A stretch of DNA of 64,000 bases from AR12 sp036265915 (lineage in GTDB: Bacteria; Methylomirabilota; Methylomirabilia; Rokubacteriales; CSP1-6). Below the pieces are notes generated by a model. It was not told the origin of the DNA and searched no databases. It saw only the letters and a program-made list of their open reading frames with translations. The position numbers and the translations under genes were made by a program. The stretch's first letter is position 1. Each line of letters opens with the position of its first letter. Shown here in pieces: positions 8,562 through 16,981 of the stretch. The stretch spans positions 1 to 64,000 of the forward strand of contig DATAOC010000059.1 of the NCBI GenBank assembly GCA_036265915.1, given 5' to 3'.

Positions 8562-9674
8562 TCAATTCGGCACGATGGCCGCGCGCGTGACGTGCCCGGC
8601 GTCCTGCTCGGCGAACGCGCGGTTGATCTCGTCCAGCGGATACTTGTGAGACACCACCTTGCCCCACGGATACCGGTCGAGCGTCCGGAGCATCAGGTCG
8701 AGAGCGCCGCGCAGGTGCTCGGCCTCGTAGTGCGCGAGACCGATGATGCGGCGATTTCCGAAGATGATCCACGACGGATCGAACTCCGCCTTCCAGCCCA
8801 CGTTGATGTTTCCGATCTCGAGATAGGTGCCCTCGGGTGCGGTCATGCGCAGGCCCTCGTCCACGACGCCGGGGTGACCCACGAGCTCGAGCACCACGTC
8901 GCCGCCCCACTCGTCGGTCAGCTGCTTCACGCGCTTGACGCGCGCGTCCGGCGTGCGGAACTCCCGTAGGTCCACGAAGCTATCGGCGCCGAACTGGCGG
9001 GCCAGCTCGAGCCGCTCGTCGACGCCGTCGATGACGATCACGCGGGCGGCGCCCATCTCGCGCGCGACCGCGCAGGCGTAGACGCCGAGACCACCCGCGC
9101 CCTGCACGACGACCGTCTGGCCGGCGCGCAGGCCGGCCACGTCGAGACCCGCGTAGACCTGCGTGTAGGCGCAGTTCACGCCGGCGGCCATCTCGTCCGT
9201 GATCTGGGGCGGCAGCTTGAACATCGCGTGATTGGGCCGCAGATAGAAGTACTGTCCGAAGCCGCCCTGGAAGTGCGGCCACTGCTCGCATGACACGAGC
9301 CAGTTCGCCTGCCGCACGGGGCATGACTTGAAATGTCGCGCCAGGCACGCCTTGCAGCGCCCGCAGGGGAAGAAGTAGCGGTACGCAACGCGGTCACCGA
9401 CCTGGAGGGGCCGCCCGGCCGCATCGGTCGTGACGCCGTCGCCGAGCTTCGCGACGGTGCCCACGTGCTCGTGGCCGGTGTTCAGCGGCAGCGGCCGGCC
9501 CATGCGCGCGTAGTCCTGCTCGCCGCGCCAGTAATGCAGGTCCGAGCCGCAGACGTTCGCGAGCGCGATCTTGATCAGCGCCGCGCCCGGCTCGGGCTCG
9601 GGCACCGGATACTCGCGGATCTCGAACGGCTTGCCGGTTCCGTGGAACACCGCCATGCGTCCCGTGTCGGCCAT
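8562..9674 (-). CDS. Zinc-dependent alcohol dehydrogenase (MDR family)
   Basis: 370 residues, GAGGAGG 6 bases before ATG. Catalytic zinc ligands appear in NVCGSDLHYW and NTGHEHVG. The structural-zinc lobe is FPCGRCKACLARHFKSC. The nucleotide-binding fold begins VVVQGAGGLGVYACAVA near residue 185, with an acidic residue (VIDGVDE) at the end of beta-2 favouring NAD. It is a full-length medium-chain dehydrogenase oxidising an alcohol or polyol. It is divergent from the AlkB gene, 78 bases apart, and has no co-directional partner that would identify the substrate. Confidence 0.9.
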   Translation of the reverse strand: MADTGRMAVFHGTGKPFEIREYPVPEPEPGAALIKIALANVCGSDLHYWRGEQDYARMGRPLPLNTGHEHVGTVAKLGDGVTTDAAGRPLQVGDRVAYRYFFPCGRCKACLARHFKSCPVRQANWLVSCEQWPHFQGGFGQYFYLRPNHAMFKLPPQITDEMAAGVNCAYTQVYAGLDVAGLRAGQTVVVQGAGGLGVYACAVAREMGAARVIVIDGVDERLELARQFGADSFVDLREFRTPDARVKRVKQLTDEWGGDVVLELVGHPGVVDEGLRMTAPEGTYLEIGNINVGWKAEFDPSWIIFGNRRIIGLAHYEAEHLRGALDLMLRTLDRYPWGKVVSHKYPLDEINRAFAEQDAGHVTRAAIVPN

Positions 9675-9740
9675 CGCGTGCCTCCTCAGCCAGAATGGCG
9701 GCCATGGTGACAGAAACCGCGCCGCTCGCCAACCGGTCGG

Positions 9741-9746
9741 TATGCT
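9741..9746 (+). promoter_or_regulatory. -10-like TATGCT abutting the alkB start
   Basis: TATGCT, then GGAGG, then GTG at 9753. Transcription starting 6-7 bases after the box would begin at or inside the start codon, so either the message is leaderless or the real promoter is elsewhere. One of a set of TANNCT boxes in this window. Confidence 0.4.
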
Positions 9747-9752
9747 GGAGGC

Positions 9753-10310
9753 GTGAGCGACGTTCCGGCCGGGTTCGTGTATCGCCCCGACTTCCTCTCG
9801 GCAGACGAGGAGAGCGCGCTGCTCGACGGCGTGCGCCGTCTCGACTATCACGACGTCAAGATGCGGGGACAGGTGGCGCGTCGACGGACGAGCCACTTCG
9901 GCTTCACGTACGGCTACGAGACCTGGCGCGTCGAGCCGGGGCCACCGATTCCGGACTTCCTCGCGGCGCTCCGACCTCGCGCGGCGATGCTCGGCGGCGT
10001 CGCGGCCGAGGACCTGGTCGAGGTGCTCGTCACCTGGTATCCACCCGACGCCGGTATCGGATGGCACCGGGACGCGCCGATGTTTGGCGTCGTCGTCGGT
10101 GTCTCGCTGCTGAGCGAGTGCCGGTTCCGATTCCAGCGGGGCACGGGTGCTGAGAGGCGGACCGCGGCCGTCGCGCTCGCGCCCCGCTCGGCCTACGCGC
10201 TCGACGGTGCGGCGCGCTGGCAGTGGCAGCACAGCATCCCGCCCGGCAAGCAGGAGCGGTACTCGGTCACGTACCGAACGCTGCGAAGAAGCCCGCGCAC
10301 CGACGCGTAG
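9753..10310 (+). CDS. AlkB-like 2-oxoglutarate/Fe(II) dioxygenase
   Basis: 185 residues, GTG start after GGAGG. The iron triad is visible as H105-x-D107 (GWHRDAP) and H160 (WQHSIPP), with R169/R175 in the RYSVTYRTLR segment for 2-oxoglutarate and substrate-lid contacts; YPPDAGIGWHRD is typical of AlkB homologues. The family removes alkyl groups from N1-methyladenine and N3-methylcytosine in DNA or RNA. The protein is short, close to the ALKBH2/3 catalytic core without extra domains. No Ada regulator is nearby. Confidence 0.85.
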   Translation: MSDVPAGFVYRPDFLSADEESALLDGVRRLDYHDVKMRGQVARRRTSHFGFTYGYETWRVEPGPPIPDFLAALRPRAAMLGGVAAEDLVEVLVTWYPPDAGIGWHRDAPMFGVVVGVSLLSECRFRFQRGTGAERRTAAVALAPRSAYALDGAARWQWQHSIPPGKQERYSVTYRTLRRSPRTDA

Positions 10311-10382
10311 CCGCGTACACTGACGTGGGCCCCCCGGCGCGGCATCCCGCCGCCCGCGGCCGTGCCCTTCCAAGGAGGAAAC

Positions 10383-11807
10383 GTGGCGACAGCCAGGAAG
10401 ACGAAGACCAAACGTCGCGTGACGCGGAGCGGCCGCTCGCGCGCCCGCCCCCAACCCGAACCCGCACCAGCGCCGCCTCCGCCGCGAGTCGCGGCGGTCG
10501 AGCCAATCGAGGCGCCGACGGCCGAGCCGCCGGTCCCGCTTTCCGTGCCCGAGCCGGCGCTGGCCGCGCGCGGCGTGCCTGCGGTGCCGGAGCGCCCGCT
10601 ACCGAGCACCCGCCGAGCGATCTTCTTCGACGTCGAGAACACCAGCCGCGCCGAGCACATCTCCCGGGTGATCAGCCATCTGGCGGTGGATCGCGCGGGG
10701 CGTCGCACCGAGTTCTTCGCCGTCGGCAACTGGCGGGTCATCGGCCACGACACCGCGCGGCTGCTCGCGCGCCACGGCGCCCAGCTCGTCCACAGCGCCC
10801 CGTCGGTCGGCGTGCGTGACTGGAGCGATCTGCGCATCGCCGTCGCCTCCGGCGTGTGGCTCGCAACGGCACGGGCCGAGGACGTCATCGAGATCGTCTC
10901 CGACGACCGCGCGTTCGACGCGGTCGGCGACGTGGCCGCCAGCCTCGGCGTGACGTTCCGCCGCCTGTCGTATCGCGGCCTGCTCGGCATGCCGGCGGGC
11001 GAGGTGCCCGAGCGCGAAGCGCCGTCCGAGCCCCAGGCGCGGCACGCCGGCGGCGGACGCTCGCGGCGCGGGCGCCGCGGCGGCCGTCGGTTCGGCCGGC
11101 CGGAGCACGCACCGCGGCCGGTGATACCGGCGCCCGTTCCGGCGGTGGCAGCGAGCGAGGAGCCCGAGGCCGAGGGCGAGGCAAAGCACACGGCACCCCA
11201 CGACGAGATCGTCGCGGTGGTGCGCGAGCTGGCCCGGTCTGCGTCGGGGCGAAACGTGACCCTCGACACGCTGGCCAACGCGCTCAAAGCGCGCGGGTTC
11301 AGTCGGCCCCCGGGCTCGCCCCGGCTCATCACCCGGCTTCGGCGCATCAAGGAGCTCGAGGTGAGCCGCTCGGGCGTCATCACGCTCCTCGACGGTACCG
11401 CTCCGGCGAGCTCTCCCGAGGCCGTCGTGATTGCGGAGCCGGTGCAAGAAGCCGAGGTGGTGGAGGCGCCGCCGCGCGCGCAGGCCGCGCAGCCCGAGCC
11501 CGAGGAAGAGGACGTGATCGAGCCGGGCAACGACGTCAGGGCCGGCTCAGCGCCGCGGCAGCACGACTTCGACGGCGGGCAGGGGCGACGCCGCTCGCGG
11601 CGCGGAGGCCGCAGGCGCCGTGGTGGACGCGGCGGCGGTGGAGGTGCAGGCGGTGGTGGGCGGCCGCCGATGGCCGACGCGCATCGGCAGCCACCGCCTC
11701 CACGCGACGTTCCGCCACGCGACGCCGCGGCGCGCGAGGCCGCCGTGCGCGAGGCATTCCGCACGCGGACGGCGCCGTCCTACATCACCGGAGAGCCGCT
11801 GGCCTAG
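10383..11807 (+). CDS. NYN (PIN-like) domain protein with LOTUS-like domain and Gly/Arg-rich tail
   Basis: 474 residues. The GTG at 10383 is chosen because AAGGAGG stands 4 bases before it; the earlier GTG at 10362 has no such site. After a basic, Pro-rich N-terminal arm (KTKTKRRVTRSGRSRAR), the NYN domain spans about residues 70-190: IFFDVENTSR with its first acidic residue, VGVRDWSDLRIAVASGVW, and VIEIVSDDRAFDAVGD. A second region (about 270-335; HDEIVAVVRELARSASGRNVTLDTLANALKARGF) resembles OST-HTH/LOTUS RNA-binding domains. The tail is RGG-like (RRSRRGGRRRRGGRGGGG). Together this suggests an RNA-binding endoribonuclease; the target is unknown. Acidic residues of a PIN-type site are present. 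Confidence 0.75.
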   Translation: MATARKTKTKRRVTRSGRSRARPQPEPAPAPPPPRVAAVEPIEAPTAEPPVPLSVPEPALAARGVPAVPERPLPSTRRAIFFDVENTSRAEHISRVISHLAVDRAGRRTEFFAVGNWRVIGHDTARLLARHGAQLVHSAPSVGVRDWSDLRIAVASGVWLATARAEDVIEIVSDDRAFDAVGDVAASLGVTFRRLSYRGLLGMPAGEVPEREAPSEPQARHAGGGRSRRGRRGGRRFGRPEHAPRPVIPAPVPAVAASEEPEAEGEAKHTAPHDEIVAVVRELARSASGRNVTLDTLANALKARGFSRPPGSPRLITRLRRIKELEVSRSGVITLLDGTAPASSPEAVVIAEPVQEAEVVEAPPRAQAAQPEPEEEDVIEPGNDVRAGSAPRQHDFDGGQGRRRSRRGGRRRRGGRGGGGGAGGGGRPPMADAHRQPPPPRDVPPRDAAAREAAVREAFRTRTAPSYITGEPLA

Positions 11808-11808
11808 C

Positions 11809-12873
11809 TCAGCGAACGGCGACGCGACGGTCGCGCACGGCTCGGGCGAGCTCGTCCAGCACCGCGACCGTCGTGTCCCAGCCCATGCACGAGTCCGTGA
11901 TCGACTGACCATAACGGAGCGTCGTCGGGCTCACGAGCTCCTGCCGTCCCTCCACGAGGAAGCTTTCCATCATGACGCCGAAGATCGCCGTCTCGCCCTG
12001 CGCGATCTGCGCGGCGATGTCACGGCCGACCACGGGCTGGCGGCGGTGGTCCTTTCCGCTGTTGCCATGGCTCATGTCGATCATCAGGCGCGGCGGGAGG
12101 CCGGCGTCGCGGAGCGCCGAGGCAGCCTTGCCGACGCTCGCCGCGTCGTAGTTCGGTCCGCTCTGGCCGCCGCGCAGGATCACGTGACAGTCGGGGTTGC
12201 CGCGCGTGGCGACGATGGCGCCGAGACCCTGCTCGGTGACGCCGAGAAACCGGTGGGGATGCGCGCCGGCGCGCACCGCGTCGATGGCGATCTGCACGTC
12301 GCCGTCGGTGCCGTTCTTGAAGCCGATCGGCATCGACAGTCCCGACGCGAGCTCGCGATGAACCTGGCTCTCGGTGGTCCGGGCGCCAATGGCGCCCCAC
12401 GACACGGTGTCGGCCGTGAACTGCGGTGAGATCGGATCGAGAAACTCGCAGCCGGCCGGCAGCCCGAGCTCCGCGAGGTCGACCAGCAGCCGGCGCGCCA
12501 GCCGCAGGCCTTCATTGATGGCGAAGGTGCCGTCGAGCCGCGGGTCGTTGATGAGTCCCTTCCAGCCGACCGTTGTCCTCGGCTTCTCGAAGTAGACGCG
12601 CATGACGATGCAGAGGTCGGCGGCGTGGGCGTCGGCCACGCGGCGCAGGCGCCGGGCGTAATCGATGGCCGCGACAGGGTCGTGGATCGAGCATGGCCCG
12701 ACGATCACGACGAGCCGGTCGTCGCGCCCGTCGAGGACGGCGCCTACCGCGTCGCGACCGCGTCCGACGGTTTCCGAGCCGGCGTCGCCCAGCGGCAGCT
12801 CTTCCAGCAGGATTGCCGGCGGCAGCAGCGGCCGGAAGCTCTCGATGCGGAGGTCGCGGGTGCGCTGGGACAT
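11809..12873 (-). CDS. aroF/aroG/aroH family: 3-deoxy-7-phosphoheptulonate synthase (DAHP synthase, type I alpha)
   Basis: 354 residues, starting MSQRTRDLRIESFRPLLPP in the same way as enterobacterial AroG. Family hallmarks are VIVGPCSIHDPVAA, MRVYFEKPRTTVGWKG, PIGFKNGTDGD, VILRGGQSGPNY and MIDMSHGNSGKDH, with the metal-binding Cys, His, Glu and Asp residues in place. It condenses phosphoenolpyruvate and erythrose 4-phosphate in the first step of aromatic amino-acid synthesis. The stop is 1 base from the stop of the convergent NYN gene. Which amino acid inhibits it cannot be read off safely. Confidence 0.95.
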   Translation of the reverse strand: MSQRTRDLRIESFRPLLPPAILLEELPLGDAGSETVGRGRDAVGAVLDGRDDRLVVIVGPCSIHDPVAAIDYARRLRRVADAHAADLCIVMRVYFEKPRTTVGWKGLINDPRLDGTFAINEGLRLARRLLVDLAELGLPAGCEFLDPISPQFTADTVSWGAIGARTTESQVHRELASGLSMPIGFKNGTDGDVQIAIDAVRAGAHPHRFLGVTEQGLGAIVATRGNPDCHVILRGGQSGPNYDAASVGKAASALRDAGLPPRLMIDMSHGNSGKDHRRQPVVGRDIAAQIAQGETAIFGVMMESFLVEGRQELVSPTTLRYGQSITDSCMGWDTTVAVLDELARAVRDRRVAVR

Positions 12874-12995
12874 GTCCCCGCTCAGGGCAGCCGCTGCTCG
12901 AACGTCGTCATCCTCGTCGTCCTCCAATCGGCACATGATAGGGGAACGCTCGGCCGCGCGGCAACCCGGCGCTTGCCGGTACGGCGGGCCTCGTC

Positions 12996-13001
12996 TACGC
13001 T
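12996..13001 (+). promoter_or_regulatory. -10-like TACGCT close to the phosphodiesterase start
   Basis: TACGCTCGG lies 9 bases before the ATG at 13011 with no Shine-Dalgarno between, fitting the leaderless pattern seen at other transcription-unit starts here. Confidence 0.35.
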
Positions 13002-13010
13002 CGGCAGTCG

Positions 13011-13472
13011 ATGCCGCGCATCGGCGTGATCTCCGACACCCACGGCCTCGTGCGTCCGCAGGCGCTGACCGCGCTCGCCGGCGCTGAGCTCATCGTGCAC
13101 GCGGGAGACATCGGGGGCCCCGAGGTGCTCGACGCGCTCCGCGCGGTCGCCCCCGTGGTGGCCGTGCGCGGCAACAACGACCGGGGGCCGTGGGCGGCCG
13201 CGCTGCCGGAGACCGACGTCGTCGAGACGGGCGGGCGTAGTCTGTACGTCTTGCACGACGTGAAGGCCCTGGACCTCGATCCCCGCGCGGCGGGCTTCGC
13301 CGCCGTCATCGCCGGACACTCCCATCAGCCGCGCATCGAGCGGCGCGACGGCGTCCTCTACCTGAACCCCGGCAGCGCGGGCCCCCGGCGCTTCCGGCTG
13401 CCGATCGCGGTGGCACGCCTGGACGTCGACGCCAACGGGATCGAAGCGGAGATCGTCGCGCTCGATGTCTGA
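13011..13472 (+). CDS. YfcE/MJ0936-type metallophosphoesterase
   Basis: 153 residues. The five metallophosphoesterase motifs are visible: ISDTHG (D9, H11), HAGDIGG, VRGNNDRG, GHSHQP and the terminal LYLNPGSAGPRR. Length and motif spacing match the small YfcE-like phosphodiesterases that hydrolyse model cyclic nucleotides or phosphodiesters in the cytosol. It heads a three-gene operon: its last 8 bases overlap the next gene (thioesterase), which in turn overlaps the sirtuin gene. Confidence 0.9.
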   Translation: MPRIGVISDTHGLVRPQALTALAGAELIVHAGDIGGPEVLDALRAVAPVVAVRGNNDRGPWAAALPETDVVETGGRSLYVLHDVKALDLDPRAAGFAAVIAGHSHQPRIERRDGVLYLNPGSAGPRRFRLPIAVARLDVDANGIEAEIVALDV

Positions 13473-13965
13473 TCTCGCCGCTCCGCTCGATGCCTATCGC
13501 GACGCCGTGCGTCCGGAGTGGATCGATCACAACGAGCACATGAACATGGGGTACTACCTCGTCGTGTTCGACTTCGCCACCGACGAGTTCTTCCGCTACG
13601 TCGGCCTCGACGAGGCGCATCGGATGGCCTGCGGCGTCACGACGTTCTGCCTCGAGGCGCACGTGACCTACCATCGAGAGGTGCGGGTGGCGGACCCGCT
13701 GCGCTTCACCACGCTGCTCCTCGACTACGACGACAAGCGCCTGCACTATTTTCACGCCATGTACCACGCCACCGAGGGGTTCCTCGCGGCGACGAACGAG
13801 CTGATGTCATTGCACGTGAGCCTCGCCACACGGCGCGCGACGTCCATGGCGCCGGCCGTTCTCGCGCGGCTGGCGGCCGTGCAGCGCGCGCACGCGGCCG
13901 TGTCCCGGCCGCCGCAGGTGGGACGGACCATCGGCCTGGCGAACCGGCCGGCGGCCACCGCATGA
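13465..13965 (+). CDS. Hotdog-fold acyl-CoA thioesterase
   Basis: 166 residues. The start overlaps the previous stop by 8 bases. The sequence VRPEWIDHNEHMNMGYYLVVFDFATD is the 4HBT hotdog signature (catalytic Asp in WIDHNEHMN), and VTYHREVRVADPLRF is the second strand pair. It resembles the subgroup near carnitine dehydrogenase-associated thioesterases (betainyl- or dehydrocarnityl-CoA thioesterases), but the substrate is not established. In operon with a phosphoesterase and a sirtuin, it may hydrolyse acyl-CoAs that would otherwise acylate proteins; that link is inference. Confidence 0.8.
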   Translation: MSDLAAPLDAYRDAVRPEWIDHNEHMNMGYYLVVFDFATDEFFRYVGLDEAHRMACGVTTFCLEAHVTYHREVRVADPLRFTTLLLDYDDKRLHYFHAMYHATEGFLAATNELMSLHVSLATRRATSMAPAVLARLAAVQRAHAAVSRPPQVGRTIGLANRPAATA

Positions 13966-14723
13966 GCGGGGCCGATTTCGAGCGCGCGCTTCACGAGGCG
14001 CGGCGGCTCATCGACGAGGCCCGCCGGATCGTCGTCCTCACCGGGGCCGGCGTGTCCACGGACTCCGGGATTCCGGACTTTCGCGGCCCGCAAGGCGTGT
14101 GGACGCGCAACCCCGAGGCCGAGAAGATGGCCACGATCCACCATTACGTGCGTGATCCCGACGTGCGCAAGCGCGCCTGGCGCAGCCGTCTCGAATCACC
14201 GACGCTCTCCGCCGAGCCGAACGACGGGCACCGCGCGCTCGTGGCGCTCGAGCGTCGGGGCAAGCTGCTCGCGCTGCTCACCCAGAACGTCGACGGCTTG
14301 CACCAGAAGGCCGGCTCGTCCGCCTCGCTGGTCGTCGAGATCCACGGCACCGCCCGCGAGGTCACCTGCCTGGACTGCGGCGAGCGGGCGCCGATGGAGC
14401 GCGCGCTGGCGCGCGTGCGGGCCGGCGAGGACGATCCGCCGTGCCGCACCTGTGGCGGCATCCTGAAATCGGCGACGATCTCGTTCGGCCAGAGCCTGGT
14501 GCCCGAAGATCTCCGCCGCGCCGAGCAGGCGGCGCGCGCCTGTGACCTCATGCTCGCCGTCGGCACGAAGCTGTCGGTCTATCCGATTGCCGGCGTGGTA
14601 CCGGTCGCCAAGGAGGCGGGGGCGCGTGTGATCATCGTGAATGCCGAGCCGACGGAGCTCGACGCGCTCGCCGACGTGATCCTGCGCGGGTCGATCAGCG
14701 CGCTGCTGCCGCGCCTCGTGTGA
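13962..14723 (+). CDS. cobB-like: Sir2-family NAD-dependent protein deacylase
   Basis: 253 residues, ATGA overlap with the thioesterase stop. NAD-binding motifs are TGAGVSTDSGIPDFRG (residues 27-42) and TQNVDGLHQKAG; the catalytic His is H128 in VEIHGTARE. A complete zinc site is formed by C136/C139 and C161/C164. SFGQSLVPEDL and AVGTKLSVYP complete the fold. It removes acetyl or longer acyl groups from lysines using NAD. Its last 29 bases overlap the 3' end of the convergent MFS gene. Confidence 0.93.
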   Translation: MSGADFERALHEARRLIDEARRIVVLTGAGVSTDSGIPDFRGPQGVWTRNPEAEKMATIHHYVRDPDVRKRAWRSRLESPTLSAEPNDGHRALVALERRGKLLALLTQNVDGLHQKAGSSASLVVEIHGTAREVTCLDCGERAPMERALARVRAGEDDPPCRTCGGILKSATISFGQSLVPEDLRRAEQAARACDLMLAVGTKLSVYPIAGVVPVAKEAGARVIIVNAEPTELDALADVILRGSISALLPRLV

Positions 14724-15984
14724 CGCGGCCGGCCACGAGGCGCACGCGCCGCGGCGACGCCAGCCAGATCGCGGCCACGGAGACCAGGCACGCGGCGATG
14801 GCGACCCAGAAGGCGGCGGTGTAGCTGCCGGTGCGATCGTAGATCGCGCCCGCCAGCCACGGACCGCACGCCGCGCCCGCGTTGCCCCCCAGGTTGAGGG
14901 TGCCGAAGATGGTGCCGTAGTGCCGTCCCTGGAAGATCTCGGCGGGGATGGCGCCGAAGACGGACGCCAGACCATAGCCGACCAGCCCCTGCGAGACCAC
15001 CATGGCGTACAGCATCGCCGGCGTCGGGTGCGTCGGCAGAAGGAGCAGCGCCGCGTAGCAGCCGATGAACCCGAGGCCGCCCAGCGTCCACGCCCACTCG
15101 CGGCCGACGCGGTCGGAGAGGTGTCCGAGCGCGATCTGTCCCACGATGCTGAAGAGGCCGACCAGCCCGAGCGCGAACGCCGCCGGCGCCGGCGCAAACC
15201 CGATCTCGAGCAGGTATTTCGTCTGGTGGACCTGGACCATGTACCAGACGAACAGCGCACAGAAGAACCCGACGAAGAGATACCAGAAGCGCGCCGTGCG
15301 AACGGCGCGGCCGAGCGTCCAGTCCACAGCCGCCCACACCGGGTCGACGACATTGTCGGCGGAGGTGTGGCGGGTGAGGCGGCCGGCCGCGTCGCCATCG
15401 GGCGCCAGGCCGAGGTCTTCCGGCCGTCGGCGCTGGAACGCGAGATTGAGCGGCAGCACGACGAGCAGCAGCAGCGCGGCCAGCGCCCAGCAGGCGGCGC
15501 GCCAGCCCGACGTCTCGATCAGCCGCTGCAGCCACGGGAACAGCGCGATCGACCCCACGCCGACGCCCGCGAACGCGATGCCGATCGCCAGCCCACGACG
15601 GCGGACGAACCAGTGTGGCAGGAACAGCGAGTGGCCGATGTAGGTGAGGAAGATCGAGCCGCCACCGACGAGGGCGCCGAGGGTCAGCTGCAGGTGCCAC
15701 GGGCGCGAGATGAGCGTGGCCAGCACGAGCCCGCTGCTGCAGATGACGGTGCCGATCGGAATGACGATGCGCGGGCCGACGCGATCCATGGCCATGCCCA
15801 TGAACGGGACGTACGCGGTGGCGACGATGAAGCCGAACGAGAAGGCGCCGGCGGTGGCCGCACGGTCCCAGCCGAACTCCGCCAGGATCGGCGGGAAGAA
15901 CAGCGAGAAGGCGGTGCGCGTGTTCACGCCGACGCCCATGGTGACGAACGCGATCGCCACCACGATCCAGCCGTAGAAGATCAG
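14695..15984 (-). CDS. Major facilitator superfamily transporter (oxalate/formate or monocarboxylate type)
   Basis: About 429 residues with 12 predicted membrane helices. The loop 2-3 motif reads MGMAMDRVGPR, and PHWFVRRRGLAIGIAFAGVGVG is typical of the OxlT/MCT-like branch that moves small organic acids. There is no ATG, GTG or TTG at the natural N-terminus. A GGAGG stands 5 bases before a CTG at 15984, which also overlaps the preceding stop as CTGA, so CTG is the likely start. The first ordinary alternative, GTG at 15963, would trim the first helix. It is the third gene of an operon after a JmjC-like enzyme and a membrane protein. Confidence 0.8.
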   Translation of the reverse strand: MIFYGWIVVAIAFVTMGVGVNTRTAFSLFFPPILAEFGWDRAATAGAFSFGFIVATAYVPFMGMAMDRVGPRIVIPIGTVICSSGLVLATLISRPWHLQLTLGALVGGGSIFLTYIGHSLFLPHWFVRRRGLAIGIAFAGVGVGSIALFPWLQRLIETSGWRAACWALAALLLLVVLPLNLAFQRRRPEDLGLAPDGDAAGRLTRHTSADNVVDPVWAAVDWTLGRAVRTARFWYLFVGFFCALFVWYMVQVHQTKYLLEIGFAPAPAAFALGLVGLFSIVGQIALGHLSDRVGREWAWTLGGLGFIGCYAALLLLPTHPTPAMLYAMVVSQGLVGYGLASVFGAIPAEIFQGRHYGTIFGTLNLGGNAGAACGPWLAGAIYDRTGSYTAAFWVAIAACLVSVAAIWLASPRRVRLVAGRVTRGAAAAR

Positions 15985-16979
15985 GCGAACCTCCAGCCGT
16001 CGAGCGCCGCCGGCGTGTCCGGAACGATCGTCAGCGGCAGATCCTCCGGAGCCAGCAGGCCGTGCGCGACCAGCACACCGGCCGCACGCGGCGGATCCTC
16101 GACAACGGGCATCTCGGACAGGCGGACCGCAAGCGCGCGCGCGGATGCGGGCAGCCACACCGCGCCATCCGCCGTCCACAGCGGAAAGCGTCCGTCGCGG
16201 ACGCCGCCGGCGACAGCGGGCGCTTGCGTCCACAGGCGGCGTCGTGCCGGACGGGGGCGCGGCTCGGCGCGTCCCGAGGCCACGTCCCAGCCGGCGAGGG
16301 CCATCGCTCGCGCCGGCGCGCCGCCTCGCCGCGCGCGCCGGCGCGACCAGGTGAGCGACAGCGCCAGCGATCGCTCGTGGCACACGACCTCGTGCGGCGT
16401 GCGCGGCGGCAGATGCAGGAGCGAGCCCGGCGGAAGCTCGAGCGTTTGCCAACCGCGTCGTGCGGACGTCGGTCGGCGGGCGATGTCCTGCGGCGTGCCG
16501 CGCGGCACGGGGGGGCCCAGCGTGACGGTGCGGCGTCCCTGGAGCTGCAGCCAGAAGGCGTCCACGTCGCCGTCGTGATGCAGGCCCAGGCCCGGGCGGC
16601 CGCAGCCGTCGACGGCGAACAGGAACGAGCATTCGTCGCGGAACGGGCCGAAGAACGTGCTGCGCAGCGCGACCATGAGCCGCATCACGCGCGGCAAGAG
16701 CTGGTGGACCTGCGGCAGGTAGATCGTTGCCCCGCGCTGGAGTGCCGAGCGCAGGGCGGCCGCGCTGGCCGAGCGATCGTAGCGGCGATCGAGCGCGGTG
16801 TGGAACGGCGCTCCGGCGCGCGCCAGCGCCACCGCACCGTCGAAGTCCGGCGCGATGGCCCGCCACGCGGTGTCGCGCGCCTCGCGCAGCTCCGCCCGGC
16901 GGCCGAGCGCGCGGCGCCGGAACGCCGTCGCCGCACGCGGGGTCGCAAACCACGACGCGAGTGGGGAGCGGACGCGCAC
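15981..16979 (-). CDS. JmjC/cupin_4-like Fe(II) dioxygenase domain protein
   Basis: 332 residues with the GTG start 2 bases after the upstream stop. The core includes ATIYLPQVHQLLPRV, then GLHHDGDVDAFWLQLQGRR, where HxD gives two iron ligands, and LHLPPRTPHEVVCHE, giving the third histidine. This order matches the bacterial cupin_4 ribosomal-oxygenase type (YcfD-like) that hydroxylates ribosomal proteins, but the sequence is Arg/Ala-rich and divergent. The C-terminal 100 residues resemble a winged-helix tail. The substrate may not be ribosomal; the neighbours (transporter, membrane protein) do not settle it. Confidence 0.65.
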   Translation of the reverse strand: MRVRSPLASWFATPRAATAFRRRALGRRAELREARDTAWRAIAPDFDGAVALARAGAPFHTALDRRYDRSASAAALRSALQRGATIYLPQVHQLLPRVMRLMVALRSTFFGPFRDECSFLFAVDGCGRPGLGLHHDGDVDAFWLQLQGRRTVTLGPPVPRGTPQDIARRPTSARRGWQTLELPPGSLLHLPPRTPHEVVCHERSLALSLTWSRRRARRGGAPARAMALAGWDVASGRAEPRPRPARRRLWTQAPAVAGGVRDGRFPLWTADGAVWLPASARALAVRLSEMPVVEDPPRAAGVLVAHGLLAPEDLPLTIVPDTPAALDGWRFA

Positions 16980-16981
16980 GA

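Noticed and set aside
13962..14723. Sirtuin as part of a defence system
   Set aside because: It has an intact zinc site and catalytic His and sits in an operon with a thioesterase and phosphoesterase; no SIR2-TIR, Argonaute or other defence gene adjoins it.
14920..16578. Long open frame antisense to the transporter and JmjC genes
   Set aside because: Extreme Arg/Ala/Gly composition, no family features and full overlap with convincing genes; a by-product of high G+C, like the many other long antisense frames in the window.
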